From NCBI RefSeq assembly GCF_000006405.1, contig NW_003215602.1:107733-130065 (forward strand): a DNA stretch of 22,333 nt, read 5' to 3'. This DNA comes from Perkinsus marinus ATCC 50983. Taxonomy: Eukaryota > Perkinsozoa > Perkinsida > Perkinsidae. Both the position numbers and the translations under genes were made by a program. How positions within the stretch are numbered: the stretch's first letter is position 1; every line of letters begins with the position of its first letter. Below the pieces are notes generated by a model, which was not told the DNA's origin, ran no database searches, and saw only the letters and a list, made by a program, of their open reading frames with translations. This document shows positions 12,305-22,257 of this stretch, piece by piece.

Positions 12305-12745
12305 TGATATATGTGAATTTTACCTTATGCTAGTTTCGAAAGTCCTTCCTGTCGTTGTGTCCTCTCAATGAGGTTTAATGAGGGGCTCCCACTAGAGATT
12401 ATGAGGATGCTCCATCCGAATTCCGCAAGCTCAGGAAATTCTCCACAGTACTTATTTTGTGATTTTCATACACCTCAGCGGGATATTGGAAAAATCGGCG
12501 GAGTAAATCAGTTGCCTTGGGCAACTCAGTAAGTTTATTCACTCTGTCCAGCGGCTAGACTCTAGCCTGAAGGCTCTTCAGGAAAGGCAGTTTTGACATA
12601 GAACATCAGATTCAGAATCTGATGATCAGAATCCTATCGCATTTCAGTGCTTCAAGATTCTGCGCACGAGGCTCAACGAGCCTGAGTCAAGCGGGCCGCT
12701 TGAAATGGCTCGACTGTCACCGCCATAGACACGGCTGATGCTCGT
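12305..12745. other. non-coding stretch with perfect hairpins and a repeat fragment
   Basis: No gene is recognised. Perfect inverted repeats lie at 12604-12624 (9 bp arms, 3 nt loop) and 12687-12703 (8 bp arms, 1 nt centre); shorter ones are near 12583 and 12666. The segment at ~12346-12400 (CGTTGTGTCCTCTCAATGAG, then GGGGCTCCCACTAGAGATTAT) has a diverged second copy at ~13508-13565. Confidence 0.6.
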
Positions 12746-12860
12746 GGGCTATGACTGCACATATCGACGGTGATGACCCATCGGATGTTTCAGGCCAGAA
12801 TGTAGTACTTTAGCAATATCGTTAAGTCTATGACGCATCACAGTCAAAAATGGTAAGTGG
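12746..12860. repeat. diverged ~120 bp repeat unit 1
   Basis: This is the most diverged of three related segments. It has TGCTCGTGGGCTATGACTGC, CCATCGGATGTTTCAGGCCA and TATCGTTAAGTCTATGACGC, which align with units at 13350 and 14086. Reading frames are not conserved between the units, so it looks like a non-coding repeat or decayed duplication. Confidence 0.5.
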
Positions 12861-12910
12861 AAATGAACTTCCGTCTGATGATCAGACTCTGATTTAATAC
12901 CACTGAATCT

Positions 12911-13272
12911 AGACCTCACTGATTTCTTTGCGAATATCCTCCACATGCCCCTGAAGTGCGGCTTCGGTGTTCTTGAGCCTGACTCGAATCCTATAGAGCA
13001 GAAACCAGCAACTGATCTAGCATGAGTAATGTTTGTTAGCCATTTTCTGTACGGTTCTCCCAGATGAGGAGCTTTCCCCTGCTGTCATCCTTTGTGTGAA
13101 CGCGCGCGTCAGTTGCGGCATCGATCACAAACGGTTCATTCAACGCCCGATGCAGCCATCCCAGTAGTGGAAGCTGTGACGCCCGATATCTCTTCTTTCT
13201 CTTCTCTCCAATGTCAATAATCTCACCTATGGAGTCCATCAGCGACAACGCACATGGCCCAAAACTATCTAA
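12911..13272 (-). CDS. possible minus-strand gene fragment, unassigned
   Basis: A minus-strand frame open from an acceptor-like TTAG at ~13273 reads SFGPCALSLMDSIGEIIDIG, then HRALNEPFVIDAATDARVH and RGKLLIWEN, ending at a GT at ~13073. Below it, beyond a TATAG acceptor at ~12988, one frame gives an amphipathic tail (NTEAALQGHVEDIRKEISEV) ending in TAG at 12911-12913. The splice phases I see favour another frame that continues to 12749. The pieces have coding character but I cannot join them securely or name a family. Confidence 0.3.
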
Positions 13273-13349
13273 GCTATCGAAGTAGGTAAGGAAAGGCCAT
13301 GCCTAAAGGCCAGTCAGAGACTTTCGCGTGAGTCACTAGTGATTCATCA

Positions 13350-13475
13350 GCACGATTATGCGCACAAATGCGATCAGCCACGGCCCACCAGATGTTTCGG
13401 AGCAAAGTACAGTGCTTCAGCGGCATCGTTAGTACTATGACGTATGCCAGTCGGCGCTGCCCAGTGAGCTGGGAA
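13350..13475. repeat. diverged ~120 bp repeat unit 2
   Basis: It shares CAGCACGAYYATRSSCRCA, GGTTTCRGAGCARAGT-like sequence and the exact run CAGTCGGCGCTGCCCAGTGA with unit 3. It is followed at ~13508 by the second copy of the GTTGTGTCC...GGGGCTC segment seen at 12346. Confidence 0.6.
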
Positions 13476-14085
13476 CTGCGTACTGTAGATGTAAAGTACC
13501 CCTCCTGCTGTTGTGTCCTTTCTCAATATGGTACAGTGGGGCTCTCCCTGGAGATTATCAGAAATAGCGCTCGCGGTGATATTGCGGCTGAACACCACCG
13601 AATCGCCATCTCTGAGAAGATAATGGTGATCTCTTTCAATCTTCACCATCGAGGAAATGGGTCCGCCTCCCCCGACACAAACCTAAATGGGAGTTTGCCT
13701 CGCGACCTCCTGTGATTGAACACCACGTCGACCATGTTAATCTTTTTAGACAAGCCCATGCGCAAGGTGGGCTTCGCGGTTTTCCAAAGGTAGAGTGCCA
13801 TATGGATAATTTGGGGAATATGACGTGCGATGGTGTGACGTCACCACGCTGACGCTGAACCGCGACGCCGCCACGAGGATAGTGCCATGATGGCGCCGCC
13901 ATCTGAATTCTGCAAGTTCATCAGACTATCATCCGCTGGTCCATGGTGTTTGCCATACTTCCACGGCACTCCCCGCTGAGTCAACTGCTAATGAGCCCTC
14001 TACTCGACCGCGTGAGGATCGATGAAATGTTGCCGCGCCTTCCACGTAGGATGAAAGAGAAAAGGTTACTCATGACTGATGAGTC

Positions 14086-14205
14086 GTCAGCACGACCATA
14101 GCCGCAGATGTGGACAGCGACCACCCATTAGAGGTTTCAGAGCAGAGTGCATCACTCCAGCGGCATTGTTCATACTACGGCGACTGTCAGTCGGCGCTGC
14201 CCAGT
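14086..14205. repeat. diverged ~120 bp repeat unit 3
   Basis: It aligns with unit 2 over its whole length, including TCAGCACGACCATAG, CCAGCGGCATTGTTCATACT and CAGTCGGCGCTGCCCAGTGA. Spacing from unit 2 is ~740 bp, and from unit 1 to unit 2 ~600 bp, so an old tandem duplication of a larger block is possible. Confidence 0.6.
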
Positions 14206-16436
14206 GACCTTCAAGCTAAGTACTGTAACTGGGTATACTGGTCCGGGTCGCGGACTCCTGGATCACCGTCGAGTGATGACTACTCAAGCGTGAAGAGCGT
14301 GTGGTGGGGGCCCCACCGTGGGGCGCATGAGCTCGCCCCTTTTGACATCGAAATTGTACTGACTTGGATCGGAGCGATCTGAGTAACATGTAGTAAGATC
14401 TTCAGAGCAACGCGAACAATGACGCAATCCTTGATGAGAAATTACCTGGTTTTCAAGTGAAAGGTACTCTCGTTAGGTGGATATTCTCAGAAACCTTTTC
14501 GGGATGCTTGTTGAGATGTTCCCGAAATTTTAGAGTCGTTCCATAACATTCGCAGAATCTGCATTTAAATACCCACAGTACCTTCTCTACGGACCACTGT
14601 CCGTAAGCCCCTGTGCTGACCGCTTCACGGGGGATGAGAACTGGATAGAAGAAGCCGTTGGGTTTGAGCTTCCCTTTGACGGATCGCCCAATGAAAATGA
14701 AGTGCTGCCATAAATAGCGACACGCCCTCAACTTTGCGAGTAGAGAAAGATCCGGATTTCACTTTTCGGAATCAAAAAACTGACACCCGGATCGTTTTTA
14801 TGGTTGCAAATCCAATTTGGATGTGCCGATTTGAAATGTTAGGATTCGCACCCTAATGAAGCGCGAACGTTACGAGATCAGTAAATGACAACAATTGAAA
14901 CGAGAGCGTTACGAGATGCAGCTTGCCACATGCGGAAAAACGACATGGGGTAATGGTGAATGGGCAAGATCTACTCTTTACCTGAAATCAGATCTTGCTC
15001 ACCTACGATAAATTTGCGTGCCTTAGCGCGCATTAGAAAAAATTGCAGAATTGTTCCCGGGATCGGTTCTTCCCGGGATCGGTTCTTCCCGGAAACTTCC
15101 CAGGATTCTTCAAAGGATTCTTCCCAGGAACTGGGAACATGGGAATAATGGTCGATTGTTCCCATCTGTGTGCAACCCTGGCACTTACTGCCAGACAGAT
15201 CGAATAGTCTGTGGCAGAATCTCTGTTACAACTGTCCGCATAAGGGATCGGCGCTCATGGCTTCGGTGATTGGATTCGCAGGGACATCTCTCATTGTGTG
15301 CTATTTATTAGGAAATTCCTGATAGGAATTCTGGGAGCCGCTCAAGAGAGAGTCCCACGCATGAGTAGCCTGGGCTGTGAGCATAGAGCCTAAGCGGAGC
15401 CTTATAGACGCTTGCGGAACGTACTCGAAAGTCTGCATTCGGAGCCTCTTTGCCCACTTCTGCATAGACCGATCTCGATCCATCCTACACTCTACGGGAC
15501 AGGAGACTCCACATCAAATTGTCCCTGCTTGGGGCGAGATCGAGTCTATGGCACAGAGTCTGTGTCGCAGACAGTGACACCAGATATTACCACCACCAAA
15601 TTTCCCACCAAGGTCCTTCGTAAATCTTTTCATAGTGGTACAGCTGTTGCTCGTTATAGGCTATAACTTCTAGCCAGCGGCTATCAGTCCAGTATCATTT
15701 ATCATTATGATAGGACCGAGAATAGCCCTGATAGGATCATCCTATCTATCTACGATGATGACCAAGGTGTCGGCCTTCTGTTCCATCACGGAATGATCCG
15801 GAATCGTCCCGTGCCTGCACTGGAGGACCCCCAGTACAGTCTCGGTCTTGCCAGTCGAGTAGACCAACCGACATAGGATCACAACCCAAATATCCTCGCC
15901 ATTCGTCCTGCCGAGTATCAAGCAGTGAATGAGAGCCTCGGGAATCTTCCCTGTGATATGTCACGAAGGACACTCGAGCAGGCCCTGCTCGAGAGGACCT
16001 GCTTGTGGAGATCGATTCTATGGATTTATCCCGCTCTCCATTCTTCCAATCATGGGCGAAGTCTCTTAGTTGCAATTTCGGAAATTCTACCAAGCGGAGG
16101 GGAAATTGAATTTTCCCTAGAACGGATACCGAGAAATCCACTCCAGCCTATGTCAACATCAGGTCTGGGCATCGCTATAGTATGGTGAATCACCATTGGT
16201 TATTGGATACCGAGGGAGTCCCACGGAGGGACCAATATCTCCTAACGAGGTTTTGGTTTAAGACCAACCCCGCGGATAAGACTCGTCAATGAGAGGATAG
16301 CTCATCCTTCGCAGGATGCGCCCATGAGCGGCCGCCTGCGATTATTGGTGTGGTGTCATTCTCGCTGATAGACTCCACCAGATGAAAGGTGATTCCTTTA
16401 TTCACCCTGCAACTTGCAGGCTACGAGTCGAGGACT
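14206..16436. other. 2.2 kb without a recognisable gene
   Basis: Several short frames are open on both strands, the longest on the minus strand at 15746-16141 (131 codons) and the plus strand at 15925-16188, but none has family features or a consistent splice model. A hydrophobic plus-strand stretch (ALMASVIGFAGTSLIVCYLL, ~15250-15310) could be part of a membrane exon. Structures seen are a local tandem repeat (CCGGGATCGGTTCTT twice, ~15057-15090) and perfect hairpins at 14588-14605, 15730-15746, 15973-15993 (10 bp arms) and 16182-16196. A 9 bp inverted pair with a longer loop (GCAAGATCT) lies near 14966-14999. Confidence 0.5.
14453..14731 (-). CDS. possible C2H2-like open frame, unassigned
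   Basis: This 92-codon minus-strand frame contains VFKCRFCECYGTTLKFREH followed by LNKH, which is close to a C-x2-C...H-x3-H finger with one residue less than usual spacing. The rest (KLKPNGFFYPVLIPREAV) looks protein-like. There is no clear start context or partner exon. It may be a decayed fragment or an exon of an unseen gene. Confidence 0.3.
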   Translation of the reverse strand: MRACRYLWQHFIFIGRSVKGKLKPNGFFYPVLIPREAVSTGAYGQWSVEKVLWVFKCRFCECYGTTLKFREHLNKHPEKVSENIHLTRVPFT

Positions 16437-16909
16437 CTAGTTTGGATCACAAGCATGCAATGCGGAGTATGGATCGATGACCACTTTCCGACTTTCGGAC
16501 CCCACATCGCAAAGTGCTGTTGAGTCATACCGTTTCACTTCGTGTGAATCCCAAGTCAGGACTGTAGATGATGATTCAGACTTCCGAGAAACTTTCCGAG
16601 AGCTCCCTGGCAGTGCCGAGTTGGCACCGTAGGGTCTACTTCTCTTCTTAATCAAATGCGAACGGCTGTGTGTTATTTATTCGATTGATGATGAAATTCG
16701 GACAGTGTAGCCAATGAATGTAGTAACCTCAATCTCTTTCGAACAGGCGAGGTTGCTTGAAAACTTCCCGCACTATAGTACAACGTTCCCGTTCGGCGCG
16801 CGTTGACAGCGACAGATGTTGTCGTAGCTACGGTTCCATCTACATTCCATATCATCCACAAACTCCTGATATCGATGTTTGGAAAACTCGGGCGGCGAGC
16901 CGATAGCCA
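16437..16909 (-). CDS. probable 3' part of an orphan minus-strand gene (two exons seen)
   Basis: Exon 16909-16782 reads GSPPEFSKHRYQEFVDDMEC, then RWNRSYDNICRCQRAPNGNV. After a GT-AG intron of 135 nt, exon 16646-16437 reads SRPYGANSALPGSSRKVSRK, TVLTWDSHEVKRYDS and VVIDPYSALHACDPN, ending in TAG. The junction keeps frame. The first visible exon begins after a CAG acceptor, so a 5' exon is missing. I recognise no family. Coding character rests on composition and splice consistency only. Confidence 0.4.
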
Positions 16910-16994
16910 CTGGCCAATAGCCAGCTCGTCACAGAGAGCTGTTGACTGCATTGCGGCGAGTCTCCGCCTGACCTGCTCACTCCGAACTCCTCAG

Positions 16995-17468
16995 AGTTTT
17001 TATTGTCTTTGCTATTTTTATTTATTGCTATTTATTTATTCCTTATTGTTCCATCGTGGCTTTTAAAGAAGATACCAAAGACATACTTGAGTCCGCTGAT
17101 CGCCTTCGGCGACAGTACGACTTCTATGGTGGTGGTAATCGCAGCGCGAGACCATTTTCGACCAGCAGCTACCCCTCAGCGCAACTTGAAAAATGTATAT
17201 CAACATCATAGTCAGTTACACACAGAGTAAAAGTAGTTCATGAAGTGAAGAAGCCACCGAGGATGTTGCGTGAGAAGCCCGGATTAGTGTTCTTCGAGTG
17301 ATGGTCTCCCTCAATGACGCCGCCAACGGTGTCGGCCTTGTGTCTAACCAGTACAGGGATGGGCGGACACAGACCAACAGAGCTCTTATGCGGGAAGGTC
17401 TGAGACAGAATGAAAACACAACTCAGAATGCAATGAGCTCAGCTTTACTTCGAGACGCAATGACTTGA
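16995..17468 (+). CDS. probable orphan membrane protein, two 3' exons seen
   Basis: Exon 16995-17194 follows a CTCAG acceptor and starts with a hydrophobic helix (VFIVFAIFIYCYLFIPYCSI). It continues with AFKEDTKDILESADRLRRQ, YDFYGGGNRSARPFSTSSYP and SAQLEK. A GT-AG intron of 104 nt leads to exon 17299-17468, which reads MVSLNDAANGVGLVSNQYRD, GRTQTNRALMREGLRQNEN and SSALLRDAMT with a TGA stop. Phases match. One transmembrane segment with a polar C-terminal tail is suggested. The 5' exon(s) were not found and no family is recognised. An opposite-strand orphan fragment lies less than 100 bp upstream. Confidence 0.4.
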
Positions 17469-18458
17469 GGAGTGCCGGTGGATCGTTGTTCATCTTAGGT
17501 TGGTAGTAGCGGCGTTCAGCATGACTTAGCGGGGCTCTGTGGAGACGAGTGGCCGCGAGGGTCCTAAGATTGAAGCGGATGCAAGTTCAGTCGGAAAGAA
17601 GTAGAGATCACTTTCGAAGGATTTCTGCCTTATGTTCAGTTGAGCGGTTGTGAAGAGGAGTGGAGTGAGTCATGGTAGAGTTGTCAATGTCCCAGAGCTA
17701 CAGTGATAATCCATGTCTACTTCGTTGAGCAACGACGAATGGAAATTTCAGCGCGCGCCACTGTAATCGATTATGACCTCAGTTCCCTCAACGGAACCAA
17801 CTCGACTTCGTTAAGATATCGTAAGAATACTCAAGAGCGCAAGGACAGTAAGCTGAGACGCACCATTTGCGTATCATACAGTTTCATTCGTCGTCTCGCT
17901 CGTATCTCATTATTATCGTATATTCATCTACAATGCCCCATCACAACCACTGGAGGTTGTGTTGCGTTGGGCTATTATTGTGGTGTCTACTTCCTCTATA
18001 CACGGAATTCCTCGGATACTTCTGCAGTTCGGAGAGCGGCTAGAAATATCATGATGTGGCTCGGAGAATGCAAGGGAAACCTAAGGGCTTTGTCGCTCAA
18101 TTGGGTGCCTAGACGGATGGTATCACATGTCGACTTAAGATAGGCGTATCTTTTTTAGGGGGCGGCCACGAGTCGCCTCAGTTTTCTCTCCCCCTACGTT
18201 CTGGGTATGATCATTAACTAGTTCCCGGGTGTACATTTCAAGAGGATGCTCCCCGTTTGAGCAGGATGTACTTGAGCACAGAGAAACACTGTGGAATCCT
18301 AGCTGCGAATTCTCCACGCCGAATTAGGAGAGTATAGTAAGCGAAACAGAGGCCGGAGTGCCCACGAATGCGTTTCGTGCAATCTTGTTTGCATGTTAGA
18401 AGAGGTTACTAATAAATTAACACAACATATGAACGTAACTGATAGCTAACTCAACTCA
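17469..18458. other. spacer with one unsupported 146-codon frame
   Basis: The plus-strand frame 17703-18143 is the longest here but has no recognisable domain and an unusual composition, so I do not call it a gene. A perfect AAGATA/TATCTT hairpin followed by a T-run lies at ~18136-18157. The right part should include the 3' end of the PP2C transcript. Confidence 0.5.
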
Positions 18459-20868
18459 TCATAGCGTTCGACGGCTTTTCTTCGCATTTCTTGAGATGGG
18501 CTCCTCATCGGTAGGCGGCCGCTTCCGACTCTTGATCTCATCGGAGATTTCAATCTCGGATGGCACGATATGAACTACCACGGCAGTGAGGTTGTCGTCA
18601 GATAGAAGCTCATATGCTCGCCGAACGATGCGACGGGCGCATGCATCAGGTTTAATTAGATTGCAAGGTGACTGGGTAGCCAGCAGTGAGGCTATCTGAG
18701 GCGGAAAGATACCCTCTCCTTGGGAGATCGATGCTAAGGTGAAGGCAGTGTGAGAAACTTTTTTGAAAATATTCGCATAGTCAACTACATGTGTTGATGT
18801 CAATATAGAAACTTTGGGAAATCTTGGTGAGTTTTCGACGGCGTCTACCCGAATTTGTATGTCAACTTCTGTATCAAGTGAGAAAACTCTCAGACTCTGA
18901 GAGCTGAGGAATGCAAACATATATCACAACACTGAGTGAAGAAGAAGACGATTACAGCCGTACAGACTACTGCAGAGGAGACCCACCATGTCATCAGATT
19001 GGACATCAAACACTCCATCCGAAGCTAAGACCACTGTCCGATCTATCGCGGGGTCGAGGTCGTGTACTCTGACTTCTGGATGATTGTTGATCACCATTCG
19101 AGGACTCTTCAAAGGGAGGTCACCCAGCGAGCGGGAAACGGCCAGTCCCCATTGAAGCACCTGTGATGAACAACGATAACCGTTGAACTGACAATTGCTT
19201 CAATCGCGCTACTTTGTCACCAACAACAACGATTTCGGGAGTAAAAACCCGCCACGTGCCGTTGATCTCGATCACAATTCCTCCCCTTTTCTCAATCCAC
19301 TGCCGCTCATCCTCCCGACTAGGCTTATGGTCCTCCGTCAACCTCACGCAGTCCATTCCACCGCTCCTGGTTAGGATAGCTCGAGAATCTCCCGCGTGCG
19401 CAACGAGTATCTTCAGCTTCTCCTCAGAGTCAGCCCACATAATTGCCATCAACGCTGTCGTTCCTGAGAAGAAATTTCGAAGGAACCGCTGCTGGTGATC
19501 GAAGGACACCATCAGGGATGTCACGAGCCGATGCCATCTGGAGAAAATCTTCATCAGTGAGGATGAATGCTTGCCGGACGCTTTCTTCTAGTCGCTGTTG
19601 AAAAGGAATGGTAGGGTCCCTTGCTGCAAGGCATTGGGATATGCTATTTCCTATGTGGTCCACCTGATGCAACATACACTCTAGAGAGGCGCAAGCTTTC
19701 CTATACCGCGGAGAACAGCGTGGGAAAGTACGCACATGGTCAAGTACATGTGTGATTGACAATACGGGAATTCTGAGGACGGGAATTTTCGGGAGTTCCT
19801 TATTGTTTCTGCACACTCTATCTGGGCTCACGTGCTAACTCCCATGTTGATGAAACTCCTGAGCTCAACTGAGGGAAGTTACATATATATTGCAACACTG
19901 GTTTGGAAGGCTCGGTCCTCTAGCTATCATAACATAATACGCCATATGTCAACGCCCTATGGCATACGAATAGAAGCTCACCGTATAGTCGGCACACGTC
20001 GAACCACTATGACCATCGAAAACGGCAACACCGTGGACTGGAGGATCTGTGTCTGGAGTGACGAGAGATAAGTCCAGCATGAACCTACTAGCGGCTCGTA
20101 CGAGATCCTCGGTCCCTGCAAACAGCCTTACCTGTCCTCATTGGTCCTCTTGTTCCCTTTCCATGTGCTTGCTCCGACCCAGATTCTCATTCCAGAGTTA
20201 CCGAGGTGGACCAACTTGGGAGTTCCTTTATTGATATCTTCTTTGCCCAGCTTATCCAACTGCTCCGCGTGGAGATGGACGACACCTGTCTGGTCCACGT
20301 GAGTCGAAGTAGAGACACAGATACGCCTCTCGAAGTTCTCTTGCAAGGAGCCTAGCAATGAAGCCAGTCCAGCAGTTCTTGGCATACGAGCCCACCCAAA
20401 GTCGTCTCGGCCTCTTCAAGTTTCCTCTCCAGCTCCTTCTTCTCCTCAACAGTCGATAGAGCTTCCAAGGCTATTCTTGTTTTTGCTACAGTCTGGCGTA
20501 ATTCCAAGCGTTTCGAAGAGATCGTATGATCCAGTTCCTGAAGACGACCGGCATTCCATTCGAATAGGACGAGAGATGGAGTGTTGAAACGGAAATTGTC
20601 GTTCATGATCTATTGTTCGCACCCACTTCTAGATTTGCTCTATGGAGATCGGAGAGTTCCTCATGGCGCAGCAAGTGCTCTAGAGTGGCGAAACGTCGTC
20701 GGCACAAGTAACAGACCATCCGAGGGGCCTTAGTAGCATCTAGGCAACAAGTTGCTGATTCTTCAATGCAGAGGTGTGTCTACCTCCAACATTGGCTTTG
20801 GGGTCCGTCTCGGGCCTTTCCTCCGAGGTTGGCATGACTAAAGGCAGAAGCTCTACAGCCTGATTCAT
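18459..20868 (-). CDS. C2H2 finger-coiled coil-PP2C protein phosphatase, 9 exons
   Basis: Exons (minus): 20868-20784, 20739-20627, 20537-20396, 20351-20132, 20084-19982, 19663-19510, 19463-19213, 19160-18987 and 18695-18459. All introns are GT-AG and in frame, giving 492 aa. PP2C enzymes are metal-dependent Ser/Thr phosphatases. Motifs in order are RTNEDRF, AVFDGHSGSTCADY, LTDEDFL, DGTTALMAI, VAHAGDSRAIL, LTEDHKPSREDER, AVSRSLGD, VVLASDGVFDV and LSDDNLTAVVVHI, so the metal-binding Asp residues are all present. N-terminal exons add a C2H2 finger (VCYLCRRRFATLEHLLRHEE then LSDLH, C-x2-C-x12-H-x6-H as in RBM5/RBM10) and a ~50-residue charged helix (ELRQTVAKTRIALEALSTVE, EEKKELERKLEEAE). The tail (KSRKRPP...AKKSRRTL) looks like a nuclear localisation signal, so a nuclear, RNA-linked role is inferred. 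An alternative start at 20606 would drop the finger, but it would overlap the finger exon's stop. Most introns are 44-89 nt; introns 5 (318 nt) and 8 (291 nt) each carry the dispersed repeat. Confidence 0.88.
18774..18934 (-). repeat. dispersed repeat, copy 6, in PP2C intron 8
   Basis: The plus strand runs CGCATAGTCAACTACATGTG, TTGATGTCAATAT, a middle with CCCGAATTTGTATG, then GAGCTGAGGAATGCAAACAT and ATCACAACACTGAG. It is sense to the host gene. The intron (18696-18986) is 291 nt against 44-89 nt for the repeat-free introns of the same gene. Confidence 0.8.
19731..19900 (-). repeat. dispersed repeat, copy 7, in PP2C intron 5
   Basis: The plus strand runs CGCACATGGTCAAGTACATG, GATTGACAATACGGGAATTC, then AACTCCTGAGCTCAACTGAG, TTACATATATATTGCAACAC and TG. 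It is sense to the host gene, inside a 318 nt intron (19664-19981). It is less AT-rich than the copies in the left part of the window. Confidence 0.8.
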
Positions 20869-21396
20869 GTGCGTGAGCCACCGAATTGATCACATAAACT
20901 CAAACAAAGACAAGCGTCGTCAGGAAAGGAGTACGACAAGCATTTTCACGCGGGAAAAAACTCTTTTGGAGAAGTGACAGTATAGGAGGACCGTCCACCG
21001 TAGATGAAAGCATGATTAAGAGTTTACACGGGCCGCTTCTTTTGGACGGAATCCCAACGTCGTCTACAAGGGTGGACTCCACTATATGTATGCACATCAC
21101 TCGACAGGATCAGGGAGAGGCAGGATCAGCTGTGCGAGCGTGAGCAATCGATGCTAATTCAGCAGTGCCGCCTGTAAGGGCCCTCTGTATAGCCAAGGGA
21201 TACGGATCTCAGCATCCCAAAGTCTTCCGTTTCTCAAAGGAACTTCTTGCACACGTCGATGGAGTTCGGAAGCCGATGCCTCTCCTGCTGGAAGCAACCG
21301 GTTTGTGCAGCACGCAGGGATAAGTTGTCCATGCGTGCTCGGCACAGCTGTCACAGCATGGCCGTTGTCCAGGTTCTCTGAGAGAGTTCTTCGAAA
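20869..21396. other. divergent intergenic region
   Basis: This lies between the minus-strand phosphatase start and the plus-strand secreted-protein start, so it should contain both promoters. No motif or small gene is convincing. The minus-strand frames at 20900-21100 and 21154-21354 have no recognisable content. Confidence 0.5.
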
Positions 21397-22257
21397 ATGA
21401 ATTCTGTCAGTTCCACCAACTTCAGGGAATTTGTGAACCTAATGAAGGCAGCCAGACTCCTATACTGCGTAGCCCTTGTGGGTTTCCCTTCGGCTCAGTG
21501 CCAGCTCTTCCTGAAGCCGAGACGATTCGGCGATATCTCCGAGAAGACTCAATTTCTCACGGTTGAACTGCCCAAGAGTGCGAGCGGGCTGTCTCTCGGA
21601 AGCCCGGTCCCTTTCGTAACACCTGCGGGCTGCTCCCCTACGCTCAAGCAGACTGCTGATAAGTACTGTGTGAATGGAACTTACGATGCATCGGGTACAG
21701 TGGAGCTTGCTATGGACTTGAACATCTTCGACGTGGAGATCCCAACGAAGACGGTTGTGCTGGGCATAAAAACCACTTTGAATCAAGGGAATGCGACGAA
21801 TTTGACAGCGATGACTGGTGGCTGTGCTATGTTGTTGAAGCAGACACTAATATTCCTTCTACTAGATGGAGTGGTCACTATGTGTACGTCAGGGGGCGGC
21901 CAAGGTAAATACGACCCCAAACTACCAGGATATGTGTCTGATATCACTTTGAGCGGTGAGCTCAAGCTGACCTCTGGCATCAAAACGATCACCGACTACA
22001 ACTATTCATTGCCAGGATATGTCCATGCTGGTGAGCGTTTCAATATGGGTATGAATGCGTCCATTTTCAACAGCAGTGGGGTGCCGAGAGGGGCGGGCGT
22101 CAATTCAACTTTCACGGTCATGTTGCACAACATAGAAAGTTCTCTGTTCGACTGGCGTATCTTCCTCGGACTTCATACAGACAGCTGGGTCTATCCGCTT
22201 CCAGTAGTTCATCTCGATACGGCCATTGTTGACAGTGTCATACATCTCAAAACATAG
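21397..22257 (+). CDS. orphan secreted protein, single exon
   Basis: A 286-codon uninterrupted frame ends in TAG. From the second Met (21442) the sequence MKAARLLYCVALVGFPSAQC is a typical cleavable signal peptide, so that Met may be the true start (271 aa). The mature part is rich in Gly, Ser and Thr, has about seven Asn-X-Ser/Thr glycosylation sites (for example NGTYD, NATNLT, NYSLPG, NASIFNSS, NSTFTV) and a few Cys. It contains two near-repeated phrases, KLPGYVSDITLSGELKLTSG and SLPGYVHAGERFNM. A hydrophobic patch (LIFLLLDGVV) is too short to be a clear membrane anchor. No named domain is recognised; it resembles the lineage-specific secreted families common in perkinsids, which is an inference. 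It has no introns, unlike the four spliced genes. Confidence 0.75.
   Translation: MNSVSSTNFREFVNLMKAARLLYCVALVGFPSAQCQLFLKPRRFGDISEKTQFLTVELPKSASGLSLGSPVPFVTPAGCSPTLKQTADKYCVNGTYDASGTVELAMDLNIFDVEIPTKTVVLGIKTTLNQGNATNLTAMTGGCAMLLKQTLIFLLLDGVVTMCTSGGGQGKYDPKLPGYVSDITLSGELKLTSGIKTITDYNYSLPGYVHAGERFNMGMNASIFNSSGVPRGAGVNSTFTVMLHNIESSLFDWRIFLGLHTDSWVYPLPVVHLDTAIVDSVIHLKT

Noticed and set aside
13030-13060. Spliced-leader RNA gene, suggested by TAGCCATTTTCTGTACGG
   Set aside because: Only a few bases resemble the known perkinsid/dinoflagellate leader and the order is wrong; no intact leader sequence was found on either strand.
17703-18143. 146-codon plus-strand frame as a gene
   Set aside because: It has no domain, no convincing start context and mixed composition; other frames in the same stretch are equally plausible, so it was left as an unsupported frame.
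18924-18986. Extension of the phosphatase exon to CNRLLL near the repeat, with the repeat's own GTG as splice donor
   Set aside because: The donor at 18986 and acceptor at 18696 give the expected SDDM-IASLL spacing before the conserved DDNLTAVVV; the longer exon would add an atypical insertion.
20396-20606. Start of the phosphatase at the ATG at 20606 (MNDNFRF...)
   Set aside because: The acceptor at 20538-20539 and the donor at 20625-20626 join the finger exon in frame, and the 20606 start would overlap the other frame's stop, which is unlikely in a eukaryote.
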